A stretch of DNA of 8,877 bases from Desulfobacterales bacterium (GTDB taxonomy: Bacteria; Desulfobacterota; Desulfobacteria; Desulfobacterales; C00003060). Each line of letters begins with the position of its first letter. Positions within the stretch are counted from its first letter, which is position 1. Positions 1-6,074 of the stretch are shown one piece after another. The DNA lies in assembly GCA_030616425.1 (NCBI GenBank), contig JAUWXJ010000093.1, positions 1-8,877 on the forward strand. The letters run 5' to 3'. The translations under genes and the position numbers were made by a program. The notes beneath the pieces are model-generated. The model had not been told where the DNA came from and did no database searches. It saw nothing but the letters and a program-made list of their open reading frames with translations.

Positions 1-38
1 TCCTTGTCAAGAGGAATCTTGCCAATCCCTCACCCTGT

Positions 39-79
39 GAACTTGTCCTGAATAAAGTGAAGGAGGACAAGTTCCTCCT
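39..79. repeat. Overlapping inverted repeats (two alternative hairpins)
   Basis: The arms GAACTTGTCCT (39-49) and AGGACAAGTTC (64-74) are a perfect 11-bp inverted repeat with a 14-nt loop. The right arm lies largely inside a second hairpin, AGGAGGA (61-67) with TCCTCCT (73-79), loop CAAGT. The two foldings use the same bases and exclude each other. No T-run follows on either strand, so a rho-independent terminator is not supported. It lies downstream of the dnaE fragment on the minus strand and could be intergenic repeat debris. Confidence 0.6.
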
Positions 80-99
80 CTCACCCATTTTCCCAGAAC

Positions 100-138
100 C
101 CAGTATTCCATCATTCCAGTATTCCAGTATTCCAATTG
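100..138. repeat. Tandem octamer repeat CCAGTATT
   Basis: The 8-bp unit CCAGTATT occurs at 100-107, 116-123 and 124-131. A variant, CCATCATT, sits at 108-115, and the array ends in CCAATTG at 132-138. It is followed by GTGAGCGAAGCGAGC. From memory, CCAGTATT/CCAATTG/GCGAAGCGA strings recur between genes in Desulfobacterota; that part is recollection, not something shown here. No gene overlaps the array. Confidence 0.8.
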
Positions 139-241
139 TGAGCGAAGCGAGCTAAGTTCTATCCGAACGGTCCATCAAGGCATAGCGGGCCAGGGTGGGA
201 AAAATGAATCACAATAAGGACATTGGAAGAAGGTGAATTGG

Positions 242-607
242 CTAAACTTCAGAAGTGATATATGAAAGACAATGGGGTCGTATGCGAGGGCGGGAGGCCT
301 CTCGTTTGTATTTATCCAGAAATCCTATCCGGCTCACCGTCAGGGTTATGGAACCAAAATCCTCCTCTACCCGGCCCTCCAAGATATAAGGCCGTGATCC
401 ATTCAGCATGTGGCAGAATTGATTATATACCTTTGGAAAGAACACGGTTTCATAAAGGCCGATGGTATCCTCAAAGGAGACGAATTTCATGGGCTCCCCA
501 TCCTTTGTATGCACTGTCTTTCCGGTCACCAGCCAACCGATGGTGGTCACCCTTTTCCCCACATGGGCATGGAATTCCCGGGCCCTGACAAAATCCAACC
601 CCTTCAA
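242..607 (-). pseudogene. dnaE: 3' fragment of dnaE (Pol III alpha, C-terminal OB-fold region)
   Basis: About 121 codons read on the minus strand. The segment GWLVTGKTVHTKDGEPMKF, followed by VSFEDTIGLYETVFFP, is the signature of the OB-fold nucleic-acid-binding region near the C-terminus of bacterial DnaE/DnaE2 replicative or error-prone polymerase. The intact protein is normally about 1000 residues or more; the PHP, palm, fingers and tau/beta-binding regions are absent. The open frame begins at a TTG (607), four codons after an in-frame TAG (617-619), and I see no DnaE-like reading in the bases beyond it. The 3' end (stop at 242) may be the natural C-terminus. It is best read as the tail left when the rest was deleted. 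A stand-alone OB-fold protein is possible, but there is no obvious ribosome binding site. Confidence 0.75.
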
Positions 608-773
608 GTTAAGTGCCTAAAGTTAAAGGAACAAAAATGACCATCACATGCTTTGGGCCGGTTTTTATTGGTTTAAAAATGGGATTTCCTATACTATGAA
701 CTTACAAACTACCTCCATAAGTATCCAATTTTATTGCAATAACAAAAATTGAACGGTCTTAAATAAAATTTCG

Positions 774-803
774 TTGACATTAGATATTTGCATTTAATAT
801 ATT
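774..803 (+). promoter_or_regulatory. Sigma70-like promoter for the regulator remnant and probably the operon
   Basis: A perfect -35 hexamer TTGACA (774-779) is followed after 18 nt by TATATT (798-803); TAATAT at 795-800 is an alternative with 15 nt spacing. It lies about 50 nt before the start of the broken GntR gene, and no terminator is visible between it and the hydroxylase genes. It may therefore drive the whole cluster through the pseudogene as a long leader. Assignment is by consensus only. Confidence 0.5.
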
Positions 804-817
804 GGATTTAATATATT
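792..817. promoter_or_regulatory. Candidate operator: duplicated AATATATT palindrome over the -10
   Basis: The 12-mer ATTTAATATATT occurs twice, at 792-803 and 806-817. It contains the self-complementary 8-mer AATATATT (796-803 and 810-817), so the pair is both a direct and an inverted repeat. It overlaps the proposed -10 and the likely start of transcription, where a repressor site would be expected. Binding by the neighbouring GntR-type regulator, or by an intact paralogue elsewhere, is inference. AT-rich palindromes also arise by chance in a stretch this AT-rich. Confidence 0.35.
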
Positions 818-854
818 TGCCGCCTGAATAATTTGAGAGTATGAGGAGAAACTC

Positions 855-1212
855 ATGCCAAAGCTCAAGACCCTGAAACAGCCGATGCCCTTGGCCAAGG
901 GGAGATTTACAATGAGATGGTTCTTGCAAGGGAACTTGAAATCTCCGTGACTCCTGTAAGAGGCGCTCTTTTGGGGCTTTCTGCACAAGGCAAGGGCTAA
1001 TCACCTTCCTACCACGCAAAGGGGTGAGGGTCACTCAATACAAGAGGCAGGATATCGAAGAAATCTTTGAATTGCACAAGGCTGTCGAATTGGCTGCCAT
1101 AGAGAAAGTGGCAAAGGTCTCTCCACCAAGTGATCTCTCCAAGTGCTAAAAAGCCTTAGCTGATCAGCGAGAAGCCATCACCAAAAAAGATTCTCGTGAT
1201 TTTTTGCAATAG
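855..1212 (+). pseudogene. Broken GntR-family (FadR/FCD-like) transcriptional regulator
   Basis: The start ATG (855) has a good ribosome binding site, GAGGAG (843-848), and reads MPKLKTLKQPMPLA. The frame then breaks, with roughly 20 expected codons missing. The winged-helix DNA-binding domain resumes in another frame at 902 (EIYNEMVLARELEISVTPVR). A 5-bp duplication at 986-995 shifts the frame again, so the first frame stops at 998-1000. In the corrected frame, from 997, LITFLPRKGVRVT and DIEEIFELHKAVELAAIEK follow. These are the wing and the first helix of an FCD ligand-binding domain. A TAA at 1147-1149 interrupts KC*KALADQREAI, and the reading ends at TAG 1210-1212, so most of the FCD domain is missing. 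The intact family is about 220-240 residues. Such regulators usually sit beside the catabolic genes they repress, which fits this position. The gene is certainly non-functional as it stands. Confidence 0.82.
986..995 (+). repeat. 5-bp tandem duplication CAAGG causing a frameshift
   Basis: CAAGG occurs twice back to back (986-990, 991-995). Removing one copy restores GCA CAA GGG CTA ATC, that is A-Q-G-L-I. This joins the recognition-helix end of the GntR domain to its wing as in intact relatives. With both copies present, translation ends at TAA 998-1000. Replication slippage is the simplest origin. Confidence 0.8.
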
Positions 1213-1222
1213 GGTGTCAGTA

Positions 1223-2122
1223 ATGAGAATTCGTCCCTTTGAATACTACACGGCGATCAACCAGAGCGATGTCCTGGATAAGTTGGCCAAGTACGGCCCG
1301 GATACAAAGGTCGTGGCCGGAGGCACTGACCTTGTCCTTGCTATGAAACGCAAGACCATACTCCCCCGCGTTGTGGTCAGTCTACACAAGGTCAGAGAAT
1401 TGGATTTCGTTCGGGAAGAAGATTCTAGAGTTTGTATCGGTGCCCTTACCAGACACGCCGATCTAGCAATGAATACCACACTCAATGATAACTTTCCAAT
1501 TCTGTGCGAGGCGGTCTCCCTGATCGGGTCTTGGCAGATTCGCAATGTAGCCACCATTGGTGGTAACCTTTGTAATGCATCTCCGGCCGCTGATTCAGCT
1601 CCACCTTTGTTGGCTCTTGACGCGCGGGTGGTGATCGCGAGTTCGGAAGGTGAAGATGAGATCCCCCTCAGCTCCTTTTTTACAGGTCCCGGTGCAACTG
1701 TCCTAAAGTCTAACCAGCTGTTAAAGGAAATCGTTGTTGAGCGGCCAAAGACCCGATCCGCCGGCTGTTACCTTAAGTTGATGCGCAAGAAGGCAGGTGA
1801 TTTATCCCTGGTCGGAGTTGCTTTTCAGGCTGAGACTGACCAGGCTGGCGAAAAGCTCGCGAGGGTGGCTATCGGCCTTGGCGGGGTGGCGCCGACGCCT
1901 GTTCGTTCGCCGGAGACTGAGGCTATGCTAACCGGCCTTTCCTATGACGAAGCCATCAAAGAGATCCCCGAAGCTGCTCGGGCAGCTGTTAGAGCGACCA
2001 GTCCCATCGCAGACATCCGTGCGTCGGCCGACTACCGCCGAACAATCGTCGAGATTTATGTGCGGCGAGCCGCTGAAAAGATCTTAGGCACCCTTTTCAA
2101 TGGAGAAGACATTCAAAAATGA
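1223..2122 (+). CDS. Molybdenum hydroxylase FAD-binding (medium) subunit
   Basis: 299 residues, normal for the CoxM/XdhB type of FAD subunit in xanthine dehydrogenase-family enzymes. It carries FAD and passes electrons from the [2Fe-2S] subunit to an external acceptor. The two family FAD motifs are present: AGGTDL (residues 32-37) and TIGGNLCNASPAADSAPPLL (111-130). The C-terminal CO_deh_flav_C-like part ends with ADYRR (269-273) and a helical tail. There is no extra [4Fe-4S] insertion of the 4-hydroxybenzoyl-CoA reductase kind. The start is ATG 1223 because MRIRPFEYYTA matches the family N-terminus and AGGGTG lies upstream. An in-frame GTG at 1196 would add nine residues that merely read through the regulator remnant. 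The last four bases overlap the next start (ATGA). The acceptor cannot be told from sequence. Confidence 0.92.
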   Translation: MRIRPFEYYTAINQSDVLDKLAKYGPDTKVVAGGTDLVLAMKRKTILPRVVVSLHKVRELDFVREEDSRVCIGALTRHADLAMNTTLNDNFPILCEAVSLIGSWQIRNVATIGGNLCNASPAADSAPPLLALDARVVIASSEGEDEIPLSSFFTGPGATVLKSNQLLKEIVVERPKTRSAGCYLKLMRKKAGDLSLVGVAFQAETDQAGEKLARVAIGLGGVAPTPVRSPETEAMLTGLSYDEAIKEIPEAARAAVRATSPIADIRASADYRRTIVEIYVRRAAEKILGTLFNGEDIQK

Positions 2123-2619
2123 AGGTTCGCATAAATGTCATAGTCAATGGAGAAAAACACCATCTGGAGGTGAAACCCAACCATACCCTCGTCGATGTTC
2201 TGCGGGAGGAATTGAGCTTGACGGGCACTAAGAAAGGTTGCGGTTCAGGAAAGTGCGGGTCTTGCACCGTCCTCATGGACGGCCGACCTGTCAATTCTTG
2301 CCTGATTCTCGCACCCCAAGCTGACGGCAGGGAGGTCGTTACAATTGAGGGTCTGGCAGGCCGAGAGCCCCATCCTCTTCAGAAGGCATTTGCTGAGAAA
2401 GGGGCTATCCAATGCGGCTATTGTGCGCCGGGCATGATCCTCACGGCGAAAGCACTGCTAGATGTGAATCCCAATCCTCAGGAAGAAGAAATCAGATTTG
2501 CCATTGCCGGAAACCTTTGCCGCTGTACTGGGTACAGCAAGACAGTGGAAGCCATACGGTCTTGCGCTAACTCTAGCAGGAATAACAGGCCAAGTGCAGG
2601 GAGGAAAGCATATGCGTGA
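2119..2619 (+). CDS. Molybdenum hydroxylase [2Fe-2S] (small) subunit
   Basis: 166 residues, the usual size for the CoxS/XdhC-type iron-sulfur subunit. The N-terminal plant-ferredoxin-like domain has cysteines 41, 46, 49 and 61 (GCGSGKCGSCTV) for the first [2Fe-2S] cluster. The C-terminal helical domain has cysteines 99 and 102 (QCGYCAPG) and 134 and 136 (NLCRCTGY) for the second, which faces the molybdopterin. All eight ligands are intact. It relays electrons from the molybdenum site to FAD within an alpha-beta-gamma complex. Translation starts inside the stop of the FAD gene (ATGA at 2119-2122) and the 3' end overlaps the molybdopterin gene by 8 bases. This implies coupled synthesis of the three subunits. 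The last 15 or so residues are a basic, poorly conserved tail. Confidence 0.94.
   Translation: MKVRINVIVNGEKHHLEVKPNHTLVDVLREELSLTGTKKGCGSGKCGSCTVLMDGRPVNSCLILAPQADGREVVTIEGLAGREPHPLQKAFAEKGAIQCGYCAPGMILTAKALLDVNPNPQEEEIRFAIAGNLCRCTGYSKTVEAIRSCANSSRNNRPSAGRKAYA
2599..2604 (+). promoter_or_regulatory. Ribosome binding site fixing the molybdopterin subunit start
   Basis: GGGAGG ends seven bases before ATG 2612. It selects that start over the upstream in-frame ATG at 2498, which lies deep inside the [2Fe-2S] gene and would add 38 residues with no family resemblance. Confidence 0.75.
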
Positions 2620-4882
2620 TTTAGACGTTGTGGGACAATCGTATCCCCAGATCGATGCCATGGAAAAGGCCATGGGCAAGACCAAATTCGTCTCCGATCT
2701 GGCTCTGCCGAACATGCTTTACGGACGAATCTTGAGAAGCCCTTATGCCCATGCCAGGATCAAGCATATCGATATTTCCAAAGCGAAGTCGCTCACTGGA
2801 GTTAAGGCCGTTGTGGCTTACGCAGATACACCCGGAATTAAGTTCGGACCCCGGACTGAGGATTGGACAATCCTCGCTAGCGACAAGGTCCGTTTTTGCG
2901 GAGATGAAGTTGCAGCCGTAGCTGCCGTAGACGAGGATATCGCTGAGGGGGCCTTGGATTTGATTAAAGTCGAGTACGAGGAACTGCCGATGGTATCAGA
3001 TCCGCTTGAGGCCATGGAACCGGATGTTCCCCTAATCCACGAAGATAAGCCGGGCAACATCGCCTTTGAATTCAAGATTGATGTTGGTGACGTGGATGAG
3101 GCCTTCAAGAATTCATATGTCATCTATGAGGACCGCTATTACACCAATCAAGTCTACCAGGCCTACCTGGAACCCATGGGCGCGATCGCAGACGTGGATT
3201 TGTCGGGCCGTATTACATTCTGGGTCGGGACCCAGATTCCAAATATGATGCGCATGACCTACGCCAAGGCCATGGGTGTATCTCCGGACAGCATACGAGT
3301 TATCGTCCCTGATTACGGCGGCGCCTTCGGCGCAAAGATGGAAAACAATGTCCATCTAGTGGCTGCCGTGTTGGCTCAGAAAGCCGGCTACCCTGTCAAG
3401 ATGATCAATACCCGCCACGACGACTTCATTGCAGGAAATCCTCGCGTGCCCATGTACATTGATATTAAGCTAGGGGCGACAAGAGAGGGTATACTAACTG
3501 GCAAAGAGGTTCGCGTTGTAGGTGGTGCCGGCGCGCGAGTCGTTTACGCCCATGCCATAGTTGCTACGGCCTGTTACAGGGCCGATTCACTCTACCGTTT
3601 CAAACACGTCAGATCCAAAGGTTACACGGTATATACCAATACTGTGCCCACAAGTTGCTTCCGCGGTTTTGGCAATGCGCAAATGACTTTTGTCCTCGAA
3701 TCGGCTCTGGACACGATCGCCGATCAATTAGATATCGACCCAGCCGAACTGCGAATCAAGAACGGTATTGGTCCGGACGAGGTCAGTATCCACGGGTGGA
3801 TAATCAACAGCTGCGGTCTGAAAGATTGCATCTCAAAGGCTACAGAGGCTGCTAAATGGCAGGAAAAGCGACAACTGAAAAAACCATTTAGAGGAATTGG
3901 GATATCCTGCTGCAACCATGTATCTGGAAACCGGGCCTTTGCCCGAGAATTCGATGGCGCAGGTGGGATAGTCCGAATCGGCCGAGATGGGCGCGTAACC
4001 GTCTATGCCGGTGAATCGGATATGGGCCAGGGGCAAAAAACAGTATTTGCCCAGATAGTGGCGGAGAGATTGGGCGTGCCATTAAATTTGGTTCATGTTG
4101 CCATTGTGGACACGGACTTCTCTCCATTTGGATTGGGCAGCTTCGCCACTCGCGGCACCCTTATGGGTGGAAATGGGGTCCTGGCTGCCGCTGACGACGC
4201 ATTCAAACAACTTGCTGATGTGGCGGCAGAAATGCTTGAGGCCAATCCTAACGACATTGAATGCAGCAACGAAAAATTTTTTGTCAAGGGTTCCCCTGAG
4301 AGGAATGTTCCATTTAAAGATGTAACCGAAAAGGCTACATTCGTCCGCTATGGATCCCCAGTAGTAGGGACTGGTTTTTACAATCCAGGCACCGAGTTAC
4401 CCGATGCCGAAACCAAATACGGGAACATCTCTCCTGCTTACCCTTTCGCCTGTCAGGTAGCTGAGGTAGAGGTGGACCCCGACACCGGTCAGATTAAAGT
4501 ACTTAACTTTGTTGCAGCTCACGATATTGGCCGGGCCATCAATCCAATGGCCACAGAGGGACAGATTCAGGGCGGTGTGATACAAGGCCTCGGCTGGGCT
4601 TTAATGGAGAATATGGTGACGGAAAATGGAAGCATTGCCAATCCTGATTTCCTAGACTACCTCATTCCTACGGCCTTGGACTCACCCAACATAACGCCCA
4701 TCTTGGTCGAACCAATCGAATCAAGTGGACCTTACGGTGCAAAAGGCATTGGTGAACCGGCCTTAAATCCGGCGATGTCAGCAATCACCAATGCCATCTA
4801 TAACGCCACTGGCATCCGGATCAAGGAGCTGCCTGTTTCAGCAGAGAAGATTTTAAAGGAATTAAAGAAACGTCCAAAGTAA
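2612..4882 (+). CDS. Molybdenum hydroxylase molybdopterin-binding (large, catalytic) subunit
   Basis: 756 residues, typical for the separate large subunit of xanthine dehydrogenase-family enzymes. It binds the molybdopterin cofactor and hydroxylates a carbon next to a ring nitrogen, or an aldehyde, using water. It has the N-terminal hammerhead domain (about 18-130), then cofactor-binding signatures: GTQ (206-208), YGGAFGAK (235-242), FRGFGNAQ (350-357), SDMGQGQ (469-475), SFATRGT (510-516) and GAKGIGEP (709-716). Glu715 is the expected catalytic base. Arg351 matches the substrate-binding Arg (880) of bovine xanthine dehydrogenase, but the position after GAK, Glu802 in that enzyme, is Met243. 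A classic purine substrate is therefore unlikely. No twin-arginine signal is present, so it is probably cytoplasmic. Nicotinate, other pyridines or pyrimidines, or an aromatic aldehyde are all possible substrates; the neighbours favour an N-heterocycle. Confidence 0.93.
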   Translation: MRDLDVVGQSYPQIDAMEKAMGKTKFVSDLALPNMLYGRILRSPYAHARIKHIDISKAKSLTGVKAVVAYADTPGIKFGPRTEDWTILASDKVRFCGDEVAAVAAVDEDIAEGALDLIKVEYEELPMVSDPLEAMEPDVPLIHEDKPGNIAFEFKIDVGDVDEAFKNSYVIYEDRYYTNQVYQAYLEPMGAIADVDLSGRITFWVGTQIPNMMRMTYAKAMGVSPDSIRVIVPDYGGAFGAKMENNVHLVAAVLAQKAGYPVKMINTRHDDFIAGNPRVPMYIDIKLGATREGILTGKEVRVVGGAGARVVYAHAIVATACYRADSLYRFKHVRSKGYTVYTNTVPTSCFRGFGNAQMTFVLESALDTIADQLDIDPAELRIKNGIGPDEVSIHGWIINSCGLKDCISKATEAAKWQEKRQLKKPFRGIGISCCNHVSGNRAFAREFDGAGGIVRIGRDGRVTVYAGESDMGQGQKTVFAQIVAERLGVPLNLVHVAIVDTDFSPFGLGSFATRGTLMGGNGVLAAADDAFKQLADVAAEMLEANPNDIECSNEKFFVKGSPERNVPFKDVTEKATFVRYGSPVVGTGFYNPGTELPDAETKYGNISPAYPFACQVAEVEVDPDTGQIKVLNFVAAHDIGRAINPMATEGQIQGGVIQGLGWALMENMVTENGSIANPDFLDYLIPTALDSPNITPILVEPIESSGPYGAKGIGEPALNPAMSAITNAIYNATGIRIKELPVSAEKILKELKKRPK

Positions 4883-4946
4883 GGCCGCTGATTCTTGTCA
4901 TTGACTGAATTGGATACGTTTATCATTTTAACAAAGGATGGAAGAT

Positions 4947-5291
4947 ATGCCAAAACCAGAAATTGAATTCATGGACTATGACACCGAGTATGAGTGGCGT
5001 CCCGTTGAAGGAGATACCTTGGGAATCAAGGAGAAGATTTTGAGCGAAGACCCCGAGAGCGGTGATTACACGCGTATGCTCAAATTTCCCCCCGGAATAG
5101 AGACCTCGGAAACATTGGTACACGATTTCTGGGAAGAGGTTTTAATCGTCGAAGGGAGCCTTTACGACATTGCCAAGAAAGAAACATACTTACCTGGGTT
5201 TTACGCATGTCGTCCCCCTGGAATGAAGCATGGTCCATACCGAATACCCTATGGATGCGTCACTTTCGAGATTCGATACTACAAGAAATAG
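4947..5291 (+). CDS. Small single-domain cupin protein
   Basis: 114 residues forming one beta-barrel cupin domain, nearest in look to ChrR-like cupins. The first metal motif reads LVHDFWEEVLIVEG (57-70), with His59 and Glu63 or Glu64 as candidate ligands. The second reads PGFYACRPPGMKHGP (83-97), with His95. The usual His-x-His of motif 1 is His-Asp-Phe here, so a complete four-ligand site is not certain. ATG 4947 is preferred because AGGA (4935-4938) is eight bases upstream; ATG 4938 would leave no room for ribosome binding. It follows the hydroxylase genes by 64 bases and probably belongs to the same transcript. The role is unknown: it may be an isomerase, hydrolase or dioxygenase-like enzyme in the pathway, or an effector-binding protein. 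I did not recognise a specific family member. Confidence 0.85.
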   Translation: MPKPEIEFMDYDTEYEWRPVEGDTLGIKEKILSEDPESGDYTRMLKFPPGIETSETLVHDFWEEVLIVEGSLYDIAKKETYLPGFYACRPPGMKHGPYRIPYGCVTFEIRYYKK

Positions 5292-5307
5292 TATCCTATT
5301 CGTCTGT

Positions 5308-5348
5308 TAAACCCAGAAATCAAGCTAGCCTAGCATGCTTTGGGTTTA
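5308..5348 (+). promoter_or_regulatory. Stem-loop between cupin and DUF2848 genes
   Basis: TAAACCCA (5308-5315) pairs with TGGGTTTA (5341-5348). Inside it, GCTA (5324-5327) pairs with TAGC (5331-5334) around GCC. The 3' arm ends six bases before the ribosome binding site GGGAG (5355-5359) of the DUF2848 gene. It lacks a following T-run, so it is more likely an RNA-processing or translation-tuning structure than a terminator. Support is base pairing only. Confidence 0.45.
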
Positions 5349-5363
5349 CTTAAAGGGAGAAAA

Positions 5364-6062
5364 ATGAAAATTACATTAACGCTTGAAAAGCAAGAAAAGA
5401 GAGAATCTCTCACTTTTGAATACTCCCGTATGGTCAATGCGGGTTATGTGGGTCGCGACCAGGAAGAGGTCCGACGTCATATTGGCGAGCTGGCGAAAAA
5501 GGGGATTCCCGGCCCTAAGACCACACCGACCCTGTATCCGGTCATCCCTCGTACACTGGTGACCGATGATGAGATTGAAGTCTATGGGGAGGAAACTTCT
5601 GGAGAGGTTGAATATGTCCTGCTCGTTGAAAACGAGGAATCGATCTACGTGGGATTAGGGAGCGATCACTCCGACCGGCACCTGGAGGAGACAGACATCC
5701 CTCGTTGCAAACAAATCTGCCCGAATGTGATCAGTAAGGTTGTCTGGCCGTTGGCAGAGGTCAAGGATCACTGGGATCAGCTGGAGATTCAGAGTAAGGT
5801 TATCAAGGATGGCCAGGAGATCCTATATCAACAAGGCTCCCTCGCACTGATACTGGATCCAAGGGCTCTTATGGAATTCGTGCGCTCAAAGATCCCGGCG
5901 CCTCTCGACCGCACTGTGATTTTCTCCGGTACCTTGAGTACACTTACAGGCGGTTTTATTTTTGGAGGGCAATTCCTTGGCCAACTGGTGGACCCTAAGC
6001 TCAAACGTCGTCTCGAACTGAGCTATGATATCTGCCCTTTGAACTACATGACGGTGGAGTAG
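5364..6062 (+). CDS. DUF2848 family protein (putative fumarylacetoacetase-like fold)
   Basis: 232 residues, the usual length for DUF2848. The recognisable core is VGLGSDHSDRHLEE (96-109), then CKQICPNV (115-122), KDHWDQLEIQSKV (134-146), and GTLSTLTGG (189-197) followed by a C-terminal strand region ending SYDICPL (220-226). I recall this family being placed near the fumarylacetoacetase C-terminal fold and lying beside amide hydrolases; neither can be verified here, and no reaction is firmly established to my knowledge. The start is ATG 5364, behind GGGAG (5355-5359). An upstream TTG (5340) would add eight residues and lies in the hairpin. Its stop overlaps the ribosome binding site of the amidase gene, so the two are translationally linked and probably act consecutively. 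Hydrolytic ring opening or C-C/C-N cleavage of a reduced lactam is a plausible but unproven job. Confidence 0.88.
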   Translation: MKITLTLEKQEKRESLTFEYSRMVNAGYVGRDQEEVRRHIGELAKKGIPGPKTTPTLYPVIPRTLVTDDEIEVYGEETSGEVEYVLLVENEESIYVGLGSDHSDRHLEETDIPRCKQICPNVISKVVWPLAEVKDHWDQLEIQSKVIKDGQEILYQQGSLALILDPRALMEFVRSKIPAPLDRTVIFSGTLSTLTGGFIFGGQFLGQLVDPKLKRRLELSYDICPLNYMTVE

Positions 6063-6074
6063 GAGTCGTTCAAC

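Larger units (their letters stand above)
608..854. other. AT-rich gene-free stretch between dnaE fragment and regulator remnant
   Basis: No credible coding frame is present on either strand. A short direct repeat AAGTTAA occurs at 606-612 and 620-626. One weak plus-strand promoter-like pair lies at TTGGTT (668-673) and TATACT (690-695), spacing 16. The much better promoter at 774-803 and its palindromic repeat lie at the right end. The base composition is clearly more AT-rich than the operon. Confidence 0.6.

Noticed and set aside
100..138. CRISPR array
   Set aside because: Units are 8 bp and contiguous with no spacers, so this is a simple tandem repeat.
262..640. Plus-strand open frames of 76 and 108 codons opposite the dnaE fragment
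   Set aside because: They lie antisense to a recognisable DnaE OB-fold reading, show no family resemblance, and are Pro/Arg-rich as expected of a shadow frame.
648..660. CATGCTTTGGG shared with 5334-5344
   Set aside because: An 11-base match without shared context; the second copy is explained by the hairpin arm before DUF2848.
780..1034. Minus-strand open frames opposite the regulator remnant
   Set aside because: The plus strand here reads clearly as a GntR winged helix; the minus frames match nothing.
2498..2611. 38-residue N-terminal extension of the molybdopterin subunit
   Set aside because: It lies in the [2Fe-2S] coding region in another frame, has no family match, and a strong ribosome binding site precedes ATG 2612.
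4895..4930. Possible promoter between the hydroxylase and cupin genes (TTGTCA or TTGACT with TATCAT)
   Set aside because: Spacing of 20 or 14 nt and a poor -10 do not support it; read-through from upstream is simpler.
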